A stretch of DNA of 64,000 bases, from NCBI GenBank assembly GCA_934352055.1, contig CAKRJY010000005.1, positions 62,001 to 126,000 on the forward strand, written 5' to 3'. Positions within the stretch are counted from its first letter, which is position 1. Each line of letters begins with the position of its first letter. Positions 9,033 to 17,786 of this stretch are shown here, piece after piece. The stretch is from an uncultured Lachnospiraceae bacterium (GTDB taxonomy: Bacteria > Bacillota > Clostridia > Lachnospirales > Lachnospiraceae). The notes under the pieces are model-generated. The model searched no databases. It was given only the letters and a program-made list of their open reading frames with translations, and had not been told where the DNA came from. Both the position numbers and the translations under genes were made by a program.

Positions 9033-11447
9033 ATGACGAGACAACAGTTACAGGATTTGTTACAAAAAGGACCGATCATTTTAGATGGCGCGACAGGATC
9101 TAACCTTATGGCAAAGGGAATGCCAATGGGTGTTTGCCCGGAAGATTGGATCTTTCATCATAAGGATGCTATCGTATCGCTGCAAAAAGCATATGTAGAA
9201 GCGGGAACACAAATTTTGTACGCACCGACATTTACAGCAAACCGTATCAAATTGGCAGAATATGGCATGGAAGACCGCCTGGAAGAATTGAATCGTGCGA
9301 TGGTTCGTTTCTGCAGGGAAGCAGCAGGAGACAGTGCGTTTGTTGCAGCAGATCTGACCATGACCGGACAACAGCTTTATCCGGTAGGTGATCTTATGTT
9401 TGAAGATCTGGTTACGGTTTATAAAGAGCAGTTGCAGGCTATTTTAAAAGAAGGAGTGGATCTTGTTGTTATTGAGACGATGATGAGTCTGCAGGAGTGT
9501 CGTGCCGCACTTTTGGCGGTGAAAGAGACATGTGATCTGCCGGTTATGATATCTCTGACCTATAACGAGGATGGCAGAACGCTTTATGGAACATCACCAG
9601 AGACAGCTATGGTGGTGTTAGAGCACATGGGGGCGGATGTTGTTGGTATCAACTGTTCTACAGGTCCGGAGGCTATGATTCCGCTTGTTAAGGCTATGGT
9701 TCCTTATGCAGACATTCCTATTTTAGTGAAGCCAAATGCGGGTATGCCAGAATTGGAACACGACGAAACGGTCTACAAGATGACACCGGAAGAATTTGCA
9801 GATTCCTGTGAAAAATTGATCGATGCCGGAGCATCGGTTGTGGGTGGCTGCTGCGGTACCACGCCAGCGCATATTCAGGCATTGACCGAGCGCGTAAAGA
9901 AGAAAAAACTTCCGAAGATCGAAAAGAAGAATCGTCCGGTATTGACATCGGAACGCAGCTTTGTAGAGATTACCGTAGATGGTGGCTTTAAAGTGGTCGG
10001 AGAGCGCATCAATCCAACAGGGAAAAAAGCGCTGCAGGCGGAACTGCGTGCAGGCAGCATGCAGATGGTACGTCAATTTGCCAGAGACCAGGAAATTGCC
10101 GGAGCGTCGGTTTTGGATGTTAATATGGGAACCAATGGCATCGATGAGAAAGCAATGATGTTAGAGGCTATTTATGAGGTGACATCAACGGTAGATTTGC
10201 CACTTTGTATTGACACCTCTTATGTCGATGTTATGGAGGCGGCTCTTCGTATTTATCCGGGAAGAGCCTTGATCAATTCCATTTCCTGTGAAAAGGAGAA
10301 GATGGAGGCGCTTCTTCCAATCGCAAAAAAATATGGTGCGATGTTTGTATTGCTGCCGTTATCACAAGCAGGACTTCCAAAGGATTTAGAAGAGAAAAAG
10401 GAACATATCAAAACGGTATTGCAGGCGGCAAGAGAGGTCGGATTGCAGGATAATGATGCGATTGTGGATGTGCTGGTTACGACAGTTGGTGCCAATCCGA
10501 CAGCGGCACTGGAGTGTTTTGAAACAATTGCGTATTGTAAGGAACAATTGCATTTGCCGACAATCTGCGGACTGTCAAATATCTCGTTTGGTATGCCACA
10601 GCGAACTTTTGTCAATACAGCATTTTTAAATGTTGCATTAGCGAAGGGGCTGACGATGGCAATTGCAAATCCATCGCAGGAAATGCTTATGTACACGGCG
10701 CTTGCGACGGATCTTCTTCTTGGAAAAGAAGGGGCATCCGAACGTTATTTAGGGGCGGTTCCAGCCACTGCTGTTAAGGTCGTGGGAGCAAAAGAAGAAA
10801 AGCAGGATGCAGATGCCGGAGCGAAAGATGTACATCCGATTTTTTCCTGTGTTGTAAAAGGGGATAAGGAATCGATTGTTGAGGAAGTAAAAAGAGCAAT
10901 AGATGCGGGGGAACAACCCGCAGATATCATCGAGGAATATCTGATTCCGGGAATCAACCAGGTGGGAACCTACTATGACAATAAAAAATATTTCCTGCCG
11001 CAGCTGATTGCAGGGGCAAATGCCATGAAAGTGGCTATGGAATATTTAGAACCACTTCTTTTGTCCGGCAAAGATGATGAGGCGAAGGCAACCGTTGTGA
11101 TTGCAACGGTCGAGGGAGATATTCATGATATAGGCAAAAATCTGGTGGTTTTAATGCTTAAAAATTATGGCTATCGTGTTTTTGATATGGGAAAAGATGT
11201 ACCTGCAGAAGCTATTGTGAAAAAAGCAATGGAAGAACATGCACAGGTGATAGGTTTATCTGCACTTATGACAACCACGATGATGCGCATGAAAGATGTT
11301 GTTGAGGAAGCGAAACGTGTGGGATGCACGGCAAAAATTATTATTGGTGGTGCCTGCATTACGGAAAGCTTTGCAGAGGAAATCGGAGCAGATGGATATT
11401 CGAAAGATGCATCAGCGTGTGTAAAACTTGTAGATTCGCTTTGCTGA
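9033..11447 (+). CDS. metH: Cobalamin-dependent methionine synthase, short form without reactivation domain
   Basis: MetH transfers a methyl group from 5-methyl-THF through cobalamin to homocysteine. The 804 residues contain, in order, the homocysteine/zinc domain (DGATGSNL near residue 18; GGCCGTTP ~271), the pterin-binding domain (GERINPTGKK ~323), the helical cap (~610-690) and the cobalamin-binding Rossmann domain with the DxHxxG signature (GDIHDIGKN ~695). The protein ends there, so the C-terminal SAM-dependent reactivation domain of the 1200-residue E. coli enzyme is absent. In Firmicutes a separate activation protein usually supplies it; none is in this window. The start at 9033 has only a weak AGGA 12 bases upstream. 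Confidence 0.95.
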   Translation: MTRQQLQDLLQKGPIILDGATGSNLMAKGMPMGVCPEDWIFHHKDAIVSLQKAYVEAGTQILYAPTFTANRIKLAEYGMEDRLEELNRAMVRFCREAAGDSAFVAADLTMTGQQLYPVGDLMFEDLVTVYKEQLQAILKEGVDLVVIETMMSLQECRAALLAVKETCDLPVMISLTYNEDGRTLYGTSPETAMVVLEHMGADVVGINCSTGPEAMIPLVKAMVPYADIPILVKPNAGMPELEHDETVYKMTPEEFADSCEKLIDAGASVVGGCCGTTPAHIQALTERVKKKKLPKIEKKNRPVLTSERSFVEITVDGGFKVVGERINPTGKKALQAELRAGSMQMVRQFARDQEIAGASVLDVNMGTNGIDEKAMMLEAIYEVTSTVDLPLCIDTSYVDVMEAALRIYPGRALINSISCEKEKMEALLPIAKKYGAMFVLLPLSQAGLPKDLEEKKEHIKTVLQAAREVGLQDNDAIVDVLVTTVGANPTAALECFETIAYCKEQLHLPTICGLSNISFGMPQRTFVNTAFLNVALAKGLTMAIANPSQEMLMYTALATDLLLGKEGASERYLGAVPATAVKVVGAKEEKQDADAGAKDVHPIFSCVVKGDKESIVEEVKRAIDAGEQPADIIEEYLIPGINQVGTYYDNKKYFLPQLIAGANAMKVAMEYLEPLLLSGKDDEAKATVVIATVEGDIHDIGKNLVVLMLKNYGYRVFDMGKDVPAEAIVKKAMEEHAQVIGLSALMTTTMMRMKDVVEEAKRVGCTAKIIIGGACITESFAEEIGADGYSKDASACVKLVDSLC

Positions 11448-11500
11448 TTTGTCAAAAAGATGCATGTTAGCAAAAAAATAAAAAAAGTTTAAAAAAAGTG

Positions 11501-11529
11501 TTGACGTAGAGATTGAAGTATAGTATATT
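11501..11529 (+). promoter_or_regulatory. Promoter of the tRNA-Val/tRNA-Met unit
   Basis: TTGACG (11501-11506) and TATATT (11524-11529) are separated by exactly 17 bases, about 30 bases before the first tRNA. Confidence 0.8.
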
Positions 11530-11561
11530 TAATTTCGGTCGCGGCAAGCGACACAAGAAAT

Positions 11562-11634
11562 GGGATCTTAGCTCAGCTGGGAGAGCATCTGCCTTACAAG
11601 CAGAGGGTCACAGGTTCGAGCCCTGTAGGTCCCA
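11562..11634 (+). tRNA. tRNA-Val (anticodon TAC)
   Basis: A 73-base cloverleaf with acceptor stem GGGATCT/AGGTCCC (one wobble pair), D-arm AGCTCAGCTGGGAGAGC, anticodon loop CTTACAA with anticodon TAC, and T-loop GTTCGAGCC. The 3' CCA is not encoded. Confidence 0.96.
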
Positions 11635-11651
11635 TTTAAACACTTAAATAT

Positions 11652-11725
11652 GGCGAGGTGGCTCAACTGGCTAGAGCGTCCGGTTCATACCCGGGAGGTT
11701 GAGAGTTCGAGTCTCTCCCTCGCTA
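11652..11725 (+). tRNA. tRNA-Met (anticodon CAT, elongator type)
   Basis: A 74-base cloverleaf with anticodon loop TTCATAC, T-loop GTTCGAGTC and a 3' end GCTA. It closely resembles the Bacillus elongator tRNA-Met, including the G1-U72 pair. The initiator-type anticodon stem (three G-C pairs) is absent. CCA is not encoded. It lies 17 bases after tRNA-Val, in the same transcript. Confidence 0.93.
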
Positions 11726-11729
11726 CTTT

Positions 11730-11761
11730 AGTCCTGATTCATGAGAATCAGGACTTTTTTT
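11730..11761 (+). terminator. Intrinsic terminator of the tRNA unit
   Basis: An 11-bp perfect stem (11730-11740 with 11745-11755) with loop ATGA is followed by a T-run directly after tRNA-Met. Confidence 0.92.
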
Positions 11762-11776
11762 ATTATCATGCCGCAG

Positions 11777-11806
11777 TTGAAAAAAGACTTTGGTATATGA
11801 TATTAT
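11777..11806 (+). promoter_or_regulatory. Putative promoter for ispF-cysE-cysS
   Basis: TTGAAA (11777-11782) and TATTAT (11801-11806) are 18 bases apart in the gap between the tRNA terminator and ispF. Confidence 0.5.
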
Positions 11807-11880
11807 ATAGGGTAGTTTTGAGATTAGGAAGAATTGTTATATTTTTCTGGCAAAGACCGTAGAATAGGAAGGAGAAACCT

Positions 11881-12426
11881 ATGCGGATTGGAACAGGTTA
11901 TGATGTGCATAAATTAGTAGAAGGTCGTCCTTTGATTCTGGGTGGTGTTACCATACCACATTCTCTGGGATTATTAGGACATTCCGATGCAGATGTGCTG
12001 CTGCATGCGATTATGGATGCAATGTTAGGAGCGGCAGGACTTGGTGATATTGGAAAGCATTTTCCGGATACAGAGGAACAATATCGTGGTATTTCGTCTA
12101 TGAAATTATTAGAACACGTGGCTGCCTTAATTCAGGAACATGGATACATTGTGGGAAATGTGGATGCAACCATTATTGCACAAAAGCCAAAGCTGCGACC
12201 TTATATTGAAACCATGGAAGAGAACGTGGCAAGTGTTCTTGGAATATCTTTACAACAAGTAAATATCAAAGCAACGACAGAGGAGCATCTGGGATTTACC
12301 GGAAGAGAAGAGGGGATTTCTTCGCAGGCAGTCTGTTTGTTGGAATCATTTTATGAAAGCAGCGTAGCAGTTGCAGATTCAGAAGACCGATGTTTGTCCT
12401 GTCAGGGGTGCCATAAAAACAATTAA
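11881..12426 (+). CDS. ispF: 2-C-methyl-D-erythritol 2,4-cyclodiphosphate synthase with Cys-rich tail
   Basis: IspF cyclises CDP-methylerythritol 2-phosphate in the MEP isoprenoid pathway. The metal-binding D8 and H10 (GYDVHKL) and the HSDADVLLHAIMDA block (~residues 35-48) are present, as is the FTGREEGI region before the usual C-terminus. The usual length is 155-160 residues; this protein has 181. The extra ~24 residues contain a CLSCQGC cluster and end HKNN, which is not typical of the family. Ribosome binding site GGAGAAA precedes the ATG. It leads a unit with cysE and cysS. Confidence 0.94.
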   Translation: MRIGTGYDVHKLVEGRPLILGGVTIPHSLGLLGHSDADVLLHAIMDAMLGAAGLGDIGKHFPDTEEQYRGISSMKLLEHVAALIQEHGYIVGNVDATIIAQKPKLRPYIETMEENVASVLGISLQQVNIKATTEEHLGFTGREEGISSQAVCLLESFYESSVAVADSEDRCLSCQGCHKNN

Positions 12427-12454
12427 AAAATGACAGACAAAGAGGTTTTAATTT

Positions 12455-13111
12455 ATGTTTAAACATATCAAAGAAGAATTTGCAGTAATACAGGATCGCG
12501 ATCCTGCAATTAAAAGTCCCATGGAGGTGATCCTCTATCCAAGCTTTAAGGTAATGATCAGTTACCGCAGAGCCCATAAATTATATTTAAAAGGACACTA
12601 TTTCTGGGCACGCTGGATATCACAGAGGGCAGCGAGAAAGACAGGTATTGAGATTCACCCGGGAGCAACCATTGGAAAGGGATTTTTTATAGATCATGGT
12701 ACCGGTGTAATCATCGGTGAAACAACGATTATTGGAGATAATGTCACCCTGTATCAGGGCGTGACACTGGGAGGAACTGGAAAAGAGACGGGAAAGCGTC
12801 ATCCGACCTTAGAAGATAATGTCATGGTCAGTGCAGGTGCAAAGATCATTGGCTCCTTTACCATAGGAAAAAATTCCAAAATTGGTGCAGGAAGTGTCGT
12901 AATAGAGGAAGTACCACCAAATTGTACGGTGGTTGGTGTACCGGGGCATATTGTTCGTCAAAATAACGTGAAATTGCCGACAAGCGATATGGATCAGGTG
13001 CATTTGCCAGATCCTGTGCAGGAAGATATCAAAGTATTACAGAAGGAAAATTCCGAACTGGTGAATCGAGTATTACAGTTGGAAAATGAAGTGCGCAGCT
13101 TAAAGAAATAA
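12455..13111 (+). CDS. cysE: Serine O-acetyltransferase
   Basis: CysE acetylates serine with acetyl-CoA, the first step of cysteine synthesis. The 218 residues show a helical N-terminal domain followed by left-handed beta-helix hexapeptide repeats (residues ~65-165, including IHPGATIGKG, the catalytic-loop DHGTGVIIGET and the GVTLGGTG turn). The C-terminal ~30 residues (IKVLQKENSELVNRVLQLEN) form a leucine-rich predicted coiled coil, beyond the enzyme core. It lies 28 bases after ispF and 18 bases before cysS, so cysteine synthesis and cysteine charging are co-transcribed. The start has an AGAGG site. Confidence 0.93.
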   Translation: MFKHIKEEFAVIQDRDPAIKSPMEVILYPSFKVMISYRRAHKLYLKGHYFWARWISQRAARKTGIEIHPGATIGKGFFIDHGTGVIIGETTIIGDNVTLYQGVTLGGTGKETGKRHPTLEDNVMVSAGAKIIGSFTIGKNSKIGAGSVVIEEVPPNCTVVGVPGHIVRQNNVKLPTSDMDQVHLPDPVQEDIKVLQKENSELVNRVLQLENEVRSLKK

Positions 13112-13129
13112 GAACAAAAGGAGAATTTT

Positions 13130-14536
13130 ATGAAGATATATAATACATTATCAAAAACAAAAGAAGAATTCGTACCAATAGAAGAAGGAAAGGTGCGCAT
13201 GTATGTGTGCGGACCAACCGTGTACAATTTTATTCATATCGGCAATGCAAGACCGATGATTGTTTTTGATACGGTACGTCGTTATTTAGAATTTATTGGA
13301 TATCAGGTAAACTATGTTTCTAACTTTACAGATGTAGATGACAAAATCATCAAAAAGGCAATGGAAGAAGGTTCTACTGCGGAAGAAGTATCACAGCGTT
13401 ACATTGCAGAATGCAAAAAAGACATGGCAGACATGAATGTGATGCCTGCAACAACACATCCACTTGCAACAGAAGAAATCGGTGGAATGATTCAGATGAT
13501 TTCTACCTTGATTGAAAAAGGATATGCATATGTTGTGTCTGACGGAACTGTATATTACCGCACACGTAAATTTGCAGATTATGGTAAATTATCACATAAG
13601 AATCTGGATGATCTTGAGGCGGGACATAGAAGCATTCAGGTTGTAGGTGACGAAAAGGAAGATGATTTTGATTTCGTTCTCTGGAAACCGAAAAAGGATG
13701 GGGAACCATATTGGGAGTCACCATGGTGCGATGGACGTCCTGGCTGGCATATTGAATGTTCTGTCATGGCAAAGCATTACTTAGGTGATGAAATTGATAT
13801 TCATGCAGGTGGAGAAGATCTGATTTTCCCGCATCATGAAAATGAAATTGCACAGAGTGAAGCTGCAAACGGTGTGGAATTTTCCCATTATTGGATGCAC
13901 AATGGATTCTTGAATATTGATAACAAAAAAATGAGTAAGTCACTTGGCAATTTCTTTACGGTAAGAGAGATTGGGGAAAAATATGATTTACAGGTGCTGC
14001 GTTTCTTTATGTTACAAGCACATTATCGCAGCCCGCTTAACTTTAGTGCAGAATTGATGGAAGCAGCAAAAAACAGTCTGGAGCGTATTCGTACCGCCGC
14101 AAAGAATCTTCAGTTCTTAGCAGATCACGCAGAGACAGAGGAACTCCTTGCAGCAGAAGAAAAGCAGCTTACAGAAGCAAAAGAATATGTGACCAAGTTT
14201 AAAGCTGCAATGGAAGACGATTTCAATACAGCAGATGCGATTGCAGCAATTTTTGAATTGGTAAAATATGCAAATCAGAATACAGACAGCAGTTCTTCAA
14301 AAGCTTATAGCCAGGCTTTGTTAGACGAGTTGACAACACTTTGTGATGTTCTTGGTATTTTGGTCGAGACAAAGGAAGAGATGCTTGATTCTGACATCGA
14401 AGCTTTAATCGAAGAACGTCAGCAGGCTAGAAAGAACCGCGATTTTGCAAGAGCGGATGAGATTCGTGATGAACTTTTGGAAAAGGGGATTGTACTGGAA
14501 GATACCAGAGAAGGGGTAAAATGGAAAAGAGCCTAA
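13130..14536 (+). CDS. cysS: Cysteinyl-tRNA synthetase
   Basis: CysRS charges tRNA-Cys. The 468 residues show the zinc-binding CGPTVYN start, the HIGH-class motif HIGNARP (~residue 36), WHIECSVM with a further zinc ligand, HHENEIAQSE, and the KMSKSLGN loop (~residue 266). The C-terminal anticodon-binding region ends VKWKRA. No upstream T-box is seen; the gene follows cysE by 18 bases with an AAAGGAG site. Its 3' end overlaps mrnC by 16 bases. Confidence 0.97.
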   Translation: MKIYNTLSKTKEEFVPIEEGKVRMYVCGPTVYNFIHIGNARPMIVFDTVRRYLEFIGYQVNYVSNFTDVDDKIIKKAMEEGSTAEEVSQRYIAECKKDMADMNVMPATTHPLATEEIGGMIQMISTLIEKGYAYVVSDGTVYYRTRKFADYGKLSHKNLDDLEAGHRSIQVVGDEKEDDFDFVLWKPKKDGEPYWESPWCDGRPGWHIECSVMAKHYLGDEIDIHAGGEDLIFPHHENEIAQSEAANGVEFSHYWMHNGFLNIDNKKMSKSLGNFFTVREIGEKYDLQVLRFFMLQAHYRSPLNFSAELMEAAKNSLERIRTAAKNLQFLADHAETEELLAAEEKQLTEAKEYVTKFKAAMEDDFNTADAIAAIFELVKYANQNTDSSSSKAYSQALLDELTTLCDVLGILVETKEEMLDSDIEALIEERQQARKNRDFARADEIRDELLEKGIVLEDTREGVKWKRA

Positions 14537-14952
14537 ATCAACAGATTAAGGATATATTTGCAATTGCAGATGTGGATATCCGGACATATTCTCCACTGAC
14601 ACTTGCTTATATTGGTGATGGTATTTTTGATGTTGTGATTCGTTCGATTGTGGTGGGAAGAGGAAATACACCGGTCAACCAGTTGCACCACAAGACGAGT
14701 CATATTGTAAAAGCGCATTCCCAGGCAATGATGGCAGAAGTGCTTCTGGATGAGATGACAGATACAGAAAAAGATATTTATCGTAGAGGCCGCAATGCGA
14801 AATCACATACGATGGCAAAAAATGCGACAGTTATGGATTACCGCAGTGCGACGGGATTTGAAGCTTTGATGGGATATCTGTATTTGACGGATGCGATGGA
14901 TCGCATTTTGGAATTGGTTTCGATTGCATTGGATCGATGCGATCTGCTATAG
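14521..14952 (+). CDS. mrnC: Mini-ribonuclease III
   Basis: Mini-III is an RNase III catalytic domain without a dsRNA-binding domain that matures 23S rRNA in Firmicutes. The 143 residues contain YIGDGIFDVVIR (~residue 30), RRGRNAKSH, and the FEALMGYLYL block that carries the second acidic metal ligand. The start overlaps the end of cysS by 16 bases, with AGAAGGGG as ribosome binding site. The cysS-mrnC-rlmB order is common in Clostridia. Confidence 0.94.
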   Translation: MEKSLNQQIKDIFAIADVDIRTYSPLTLAYIGDGIFDVVIRSIVVGRGNTPVNQLHHKTSHIVKAHSQAMMAEVLLDEMTDTEKDIYRRGRNAKSHTMAKNATVMDYRSATGFEALMGYLYLTDAMDRILELVSIALDRCDLL

Positions 14953-14968
14953 CGAGAAAGGATAGAAC

Positions 14969-15718
14969 ATGGAAGAAATACAAAACTTGACGATAGAGGG
15001 AAGAAATGCAGTACTAGAGGCATTTCGCTCAGGAAAGACAATTGATAAACTGTTTCTTTTGGATGGATGTGTGGATGGACCAATCAAGACCATTCACAGA
15101 GAAGCAAAAAAACATGATACCATCATTTCCTATGTGACAAAAGAACGTCTGGATCAGATTTCCGAAACAGGAAAACATCAGGGCGTCATAGCATATGCGG
15201 CAGCTTATACGTATGCAACGGTAGAAGATATGCTGCAAAAGGCAAAGGATGCAGGAGAAGATCCGTTTTTGATTTTCCTGGATAATGTAGAAGACCCGCA
15301 TAACTTAGGTGCCATTATTCGTACAGCAAACCTTGCAGGCGCGCATGGTGTTGTGATTCCAAAGCGTCGTGCGGTTGGCTTGACGGCAACGGTAGCCAAA
15401 GCAAGTGCCGGTGCTATCAATTATACACCGGTTGCAAAGGTAACCAATTTATCACAGACAATTGAGGCATTAAAAGAACAGGGAATGTGGTTCGTCTGTG
15501 CGGATATGGATGGCCAGCCAATGTATGATTTGAACCTGACAGGCTCCATTGGTGTTGTGATGGGGAATGAAGGCAGTGGCGTCAGCGAATTGGTGAAAAA
15601 ACACTGTGATTTTGTAGCGTCCATTCCGATGAAGGGCGATATTGACTCACTCAATGTGTCGGTGGCTACCGGCGTTTTGACCTACGAAATTGTACGTCAG
15701 CGTTTACAGAAAAAATAG
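14969..15718 (+). CDS. rlmB: 23S rRNA (guanosine-2'-O-)-methyltransferase, TrmH/SpoU family
   Basis: This 249-residue SPOUT methyltransferase probably methylates G2251 of 23S rRNA. An N-terminal substrate-binding domain (RNAVLEAFRSG, ~residues 10-20) is followed by the SPOUT fold with motif 1 DNVEDPHNLGAIIRTA (~residue 100), motif 2 GNEGSGVS (~residue 194) and motif 3 SIPMKGDIDSLNVSVATGV (~residue 213). It lies between mrnC (16 bases away) and the sigma factor gene (8 bases away). Confidence 0.93.
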   Translation: MEEIQNLTIEGRNAVLEAFRSGKTIDKLFLLDGCVDGPIKTIHREAKKHDTIISYVTKERLDQISETGKHQGVIAYAAAYTYATVEDMLQKAKDAGEDPFLIFLDNVEDPHNLGAIIRTANLAGAHGVVIPKRRAVGLTATVAKASAGAINYTPVAKVTNLSQTIEALKEQGMWFVCADMDGQPMYDLNLTGSIGVVMGNEGSGVSELVKKHCDFVASIPMKGDIDSLNVSVATGVLTYEIVRQRLQKK

Positions 15719-15726
15719 GGGAGTAC

Positions 15727-16332
15727 ATGGACCAATATGAGAACATGACAGATGAACAATTGGTGGAAGCCTATCGTAAAGGTGATTTTTCCGCCATGGA
15801 GCATCTGTGTAAAAAATATCAAAAAGTAGTTTCGGGCTATGCAAAGAAATTCTACATCAAAGGTAGTGAAGAACAGGATGTTGTGCAGGAGGGAATGGTT
15901 GGATTGTTTAAGGCCATTTTGGATTTTAAACCGGAAGAGGGCGCACATTTTTCACACTTTGCCAAAATCTGCATTAGTCGTCAGATTTTTAAAGCTGTAG
16001 AGGCTGCTGACAGAAAAAAGAACCAGCCTCTGAACAGTTATATTTCTATTTTTGATTCAGAAGATGCAGAAAGCCCAAATCGTCACATTATAGAAGAAAT
16101 CCTGGCGGATGATGTGCAAAATCCGGAAAATGTATGGATTGATGCAGAAAAGACAGAACAGATCGTCGAGCAAATTATAAAAAATCTCAGCAAGATGGAA
16201 CTAGAAGTCTTTTTTTATATGGTGCAGGGGATGGATTATCATATGATTGCTGTCAAAATGGAAAAAACAGAAAAGAACATTGATAATGCTATCCAAAGAA
16301 TTCGACAAAAAGTTCGTCGTATTTTGGCATAA
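15727..16332 (+). CDS. sigH: RNA polymerase sigma factor, SigH-like
   Basis: This 201-residue sigma-70-family protein has region 2 with LVEAYRKGD (~residue 12) and EEQDVVQEGMVGLFKAI (~residue 48), and a C-terminal region 4 helix-turn-helix (ending IRQKVRRILA). The position after rlmB matches SigH (Spo0H) in Firmicutes, where it drives stationary-phase and early sporulation genes, though the usual yacP between rlmB and sigH is missing. The exact regulon is inferred from position and family only. The ATG has an AGGGGAG site. Confidence 0.85.
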   Translation: MDQYENMTDEQLVEAYRKGDFSAMEHLCKKYQKVVSGYAKKFYIKGSEEQDVVQEGMVGLFKAILDFKPEEGAHFSHFAKICISRQIFKAVEAADRKKNQPLNSYISIFDSEDAESPNRHIIEEILADDVQNPENVWIDAEKTEQIVEQIIKNLSKMELEVFFYMVQGMDYHMIAVKMEKTEKNIDNAIQRIRQKVRRILA

Positions 16333-16366
16333 TATGTATGTCAGACAGATGCGATGAATTTTTTTG

Positions 16367-16395
16367 TTGCACTTTTTAAAGACAGATGATAGAAT
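16367..16395 (+). promoter_or_regulatory. Promoter of the EAL-domain gene
   Basis: TTGCAC (16367-16372) and TAGAAT (16390-16395) are 17 bases apart, just after the sigH stop. Confidence 0.65.
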
Positions 16396-16417
16396 CCATG
16401 TGGGAGATTGATTAAAC

Positions 16418-17698
16418 ATGTTAAATAAAATATTAGAACACAAAACAGAAGAATTGCCATCATTAGAGCGATTTAAAATGCTTGGATCTAAGGTTGTGGG
16501 GGAAATGCGAAAACCGGTTCTTGCCAGCTTTAATTTGCGTAATTTAAAGTATTTTAATGAAATTTATGGTACGCAAAAGGGGGATTGGCTCATCACACTG
16601 ATGGTCGATTATTTTTGCAGAGAAAACAAAAAAAGTATTTTGGGAAGTATGAGCTATGTGGATCATCTGCTTGTTTTATGCGAAGCAGGGGATGATAGTG
16701 ATGAAGAAATCGTAGCTTTTTATCAGGAAATATCAGATCGTTTTCTTGCCAGAGTAGGGGAGCATTACGATCGTGTCAAGATACATGTGGAATGTGGGCT
16801 TTATGTTATGGAGCCGGAAGATGATTTTATTTATGCACAGGATAATGCACGCTATGCAAGAAGAAGCATTCGTAACAGCTATTCCAATACCATAGCTTTT
16901 TATGAAGAAAAGCTGCGGAGTAAATCCATTAAGAAGGCAAGTATTATTCCGAATTTTGAGCGTGCTATTGATAACGATAGTATTCAGGTTTATTTGCAGC
17001 CGAAATGTTCGGCGAGAAATGATAGCATTATAGGTGCAGAAGCATTGTCGCGGTTTTATGATGAGGATGGCGAGTTGCTTTCACCGGCACTTTATGTCCC
17101 TATTTTGGAAAAGGCAGGAATTGTATCCCGTCTGGATTATCATGTGCTGGAAAAGAGTGTGGAGCTGCTCTGCAAATGGCAGGAAGAGGGACGGGAGTTA
17201 TTTCCGATTTCCGTGAATCTGTCGCGTATTGATTTAATCGAGGATGATTTTGTAGAATCTTTAGATCGCTTGGTAGAAGAAGCCGGATTGGATAAAAAGT
17301 ATATCGAGTTTGAACTGACGGAGACGGTTCTGGCAAAAGATCTGGATATGATTATCACCAAATTAAATCACTTGCGGGACAAAGGGTATCGCATAGCTTT
17401 GGACGATTTTGGTTCCGGTTACAATTCTCTTTATGTATTAGGGCAGGTTCCGGCAAATGTGATTAAGTTTGACCGTGGTTTTGTATTACATTCTATCCAG
17501 AACAATATGGGAATGACAATTTTGTCTAATCTGGTGAACACGTTTAAAGAAATTGAATTTGAAGTTTTATGTGAAGGTGTCGAAACAGAAGAAGAAAAGA
17601 GCAAAATTGTTTCTTGCGGATGCGATGTGATTCAAGGATATTTGTATGATAAACCACTTTGTATTGACGATTTTGAAAAGAAATATATTTATGCATAA
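16418..17698 (+). CDS. EAL-domain protein, likely c-di-GMP phosphodiesterase with degenerate GGDEF
   Basis: This 426-residue soluble protein has an N-terminal GGDEF-like domain (residues ~1-170) and an EAL domain (~180-426). Where GGDEF should be, the sequence reads SYVDH, so cyclase activity is unlikely. The EAL domain keeps the residues expected for hydrolysis: the EAL motif in AEALSRF, SVNLSR, FELTET, DDFGSGYNSL, IKFDRGF, EGVETEEE and the closing QGYLYDKPL. No transmembrane segment or sensor domain is seen. It has its own promoter and terminator and sits between sigH and a convergent flippase gene. Confidence 0.88.
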   Translation: MLNKILEHKTEELPSLERFKMLGSKVVGEMRKPVLASFNLRNLKYFNEIYGTQKGDWLITLMVDYFCRENKKSILGSMSYVDHLLVLCEAGDDSDEEIVAFYQEISDRFLARVGEHYDRVKIHVECGLYVMEPEDDFIYAQDNARYARRSIRNSYSNTIAFYEEKLRSKSIKKASIIPNFERAIDNDSIQVYLQPKCSARNDSIIGAEALSRFYDEDGELLSPALYVPILEKAGIVSRLDYHVLEKSVELLCKWQEEGRELFPISVNLSRIDLIEDDFVESLDRLVEEAGLDKKYIEFELTETVLAKDLDMIITKLNHLRDKGYRIALDDFGSGYNSLYVLGQVPANVIKFDRGFVLHSIQNNMGMTILSNLVNTFKEIEFEVLCEGVETEEEKSKIVSCGCDVIQGYLYDKPLCIDDFEKKYIYA

Positions 17699-17731
17699 GA
17701 CAGCGCAAAGATAGCAAAATAAAAATAGAAA

Positions 17732-17772
17732 GACCGACCGTTGTGGGATACGTTCCTGCAACGGTCTTTTTT
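17732..17772 (+). terminator. Terminator between the convergent EAL and flippase genes
   Basis: The stem GACCGTTG (17736-17743) pairs with CAACGGTC (17759-17766) and is followed by six T. It ends the EAL transcript; the A-rich left flank may allow weak use on the other strand. Confidence 0.85.
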
Positions 17773-17786
17773 GATTATCAATGAAG

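Noticed and set aside
12427..13129. T-box leader before cysE or cysS
   Set aside because: The gaps are 28 and 18 bases, too short for a T-box, and no T-box core sequence is present.
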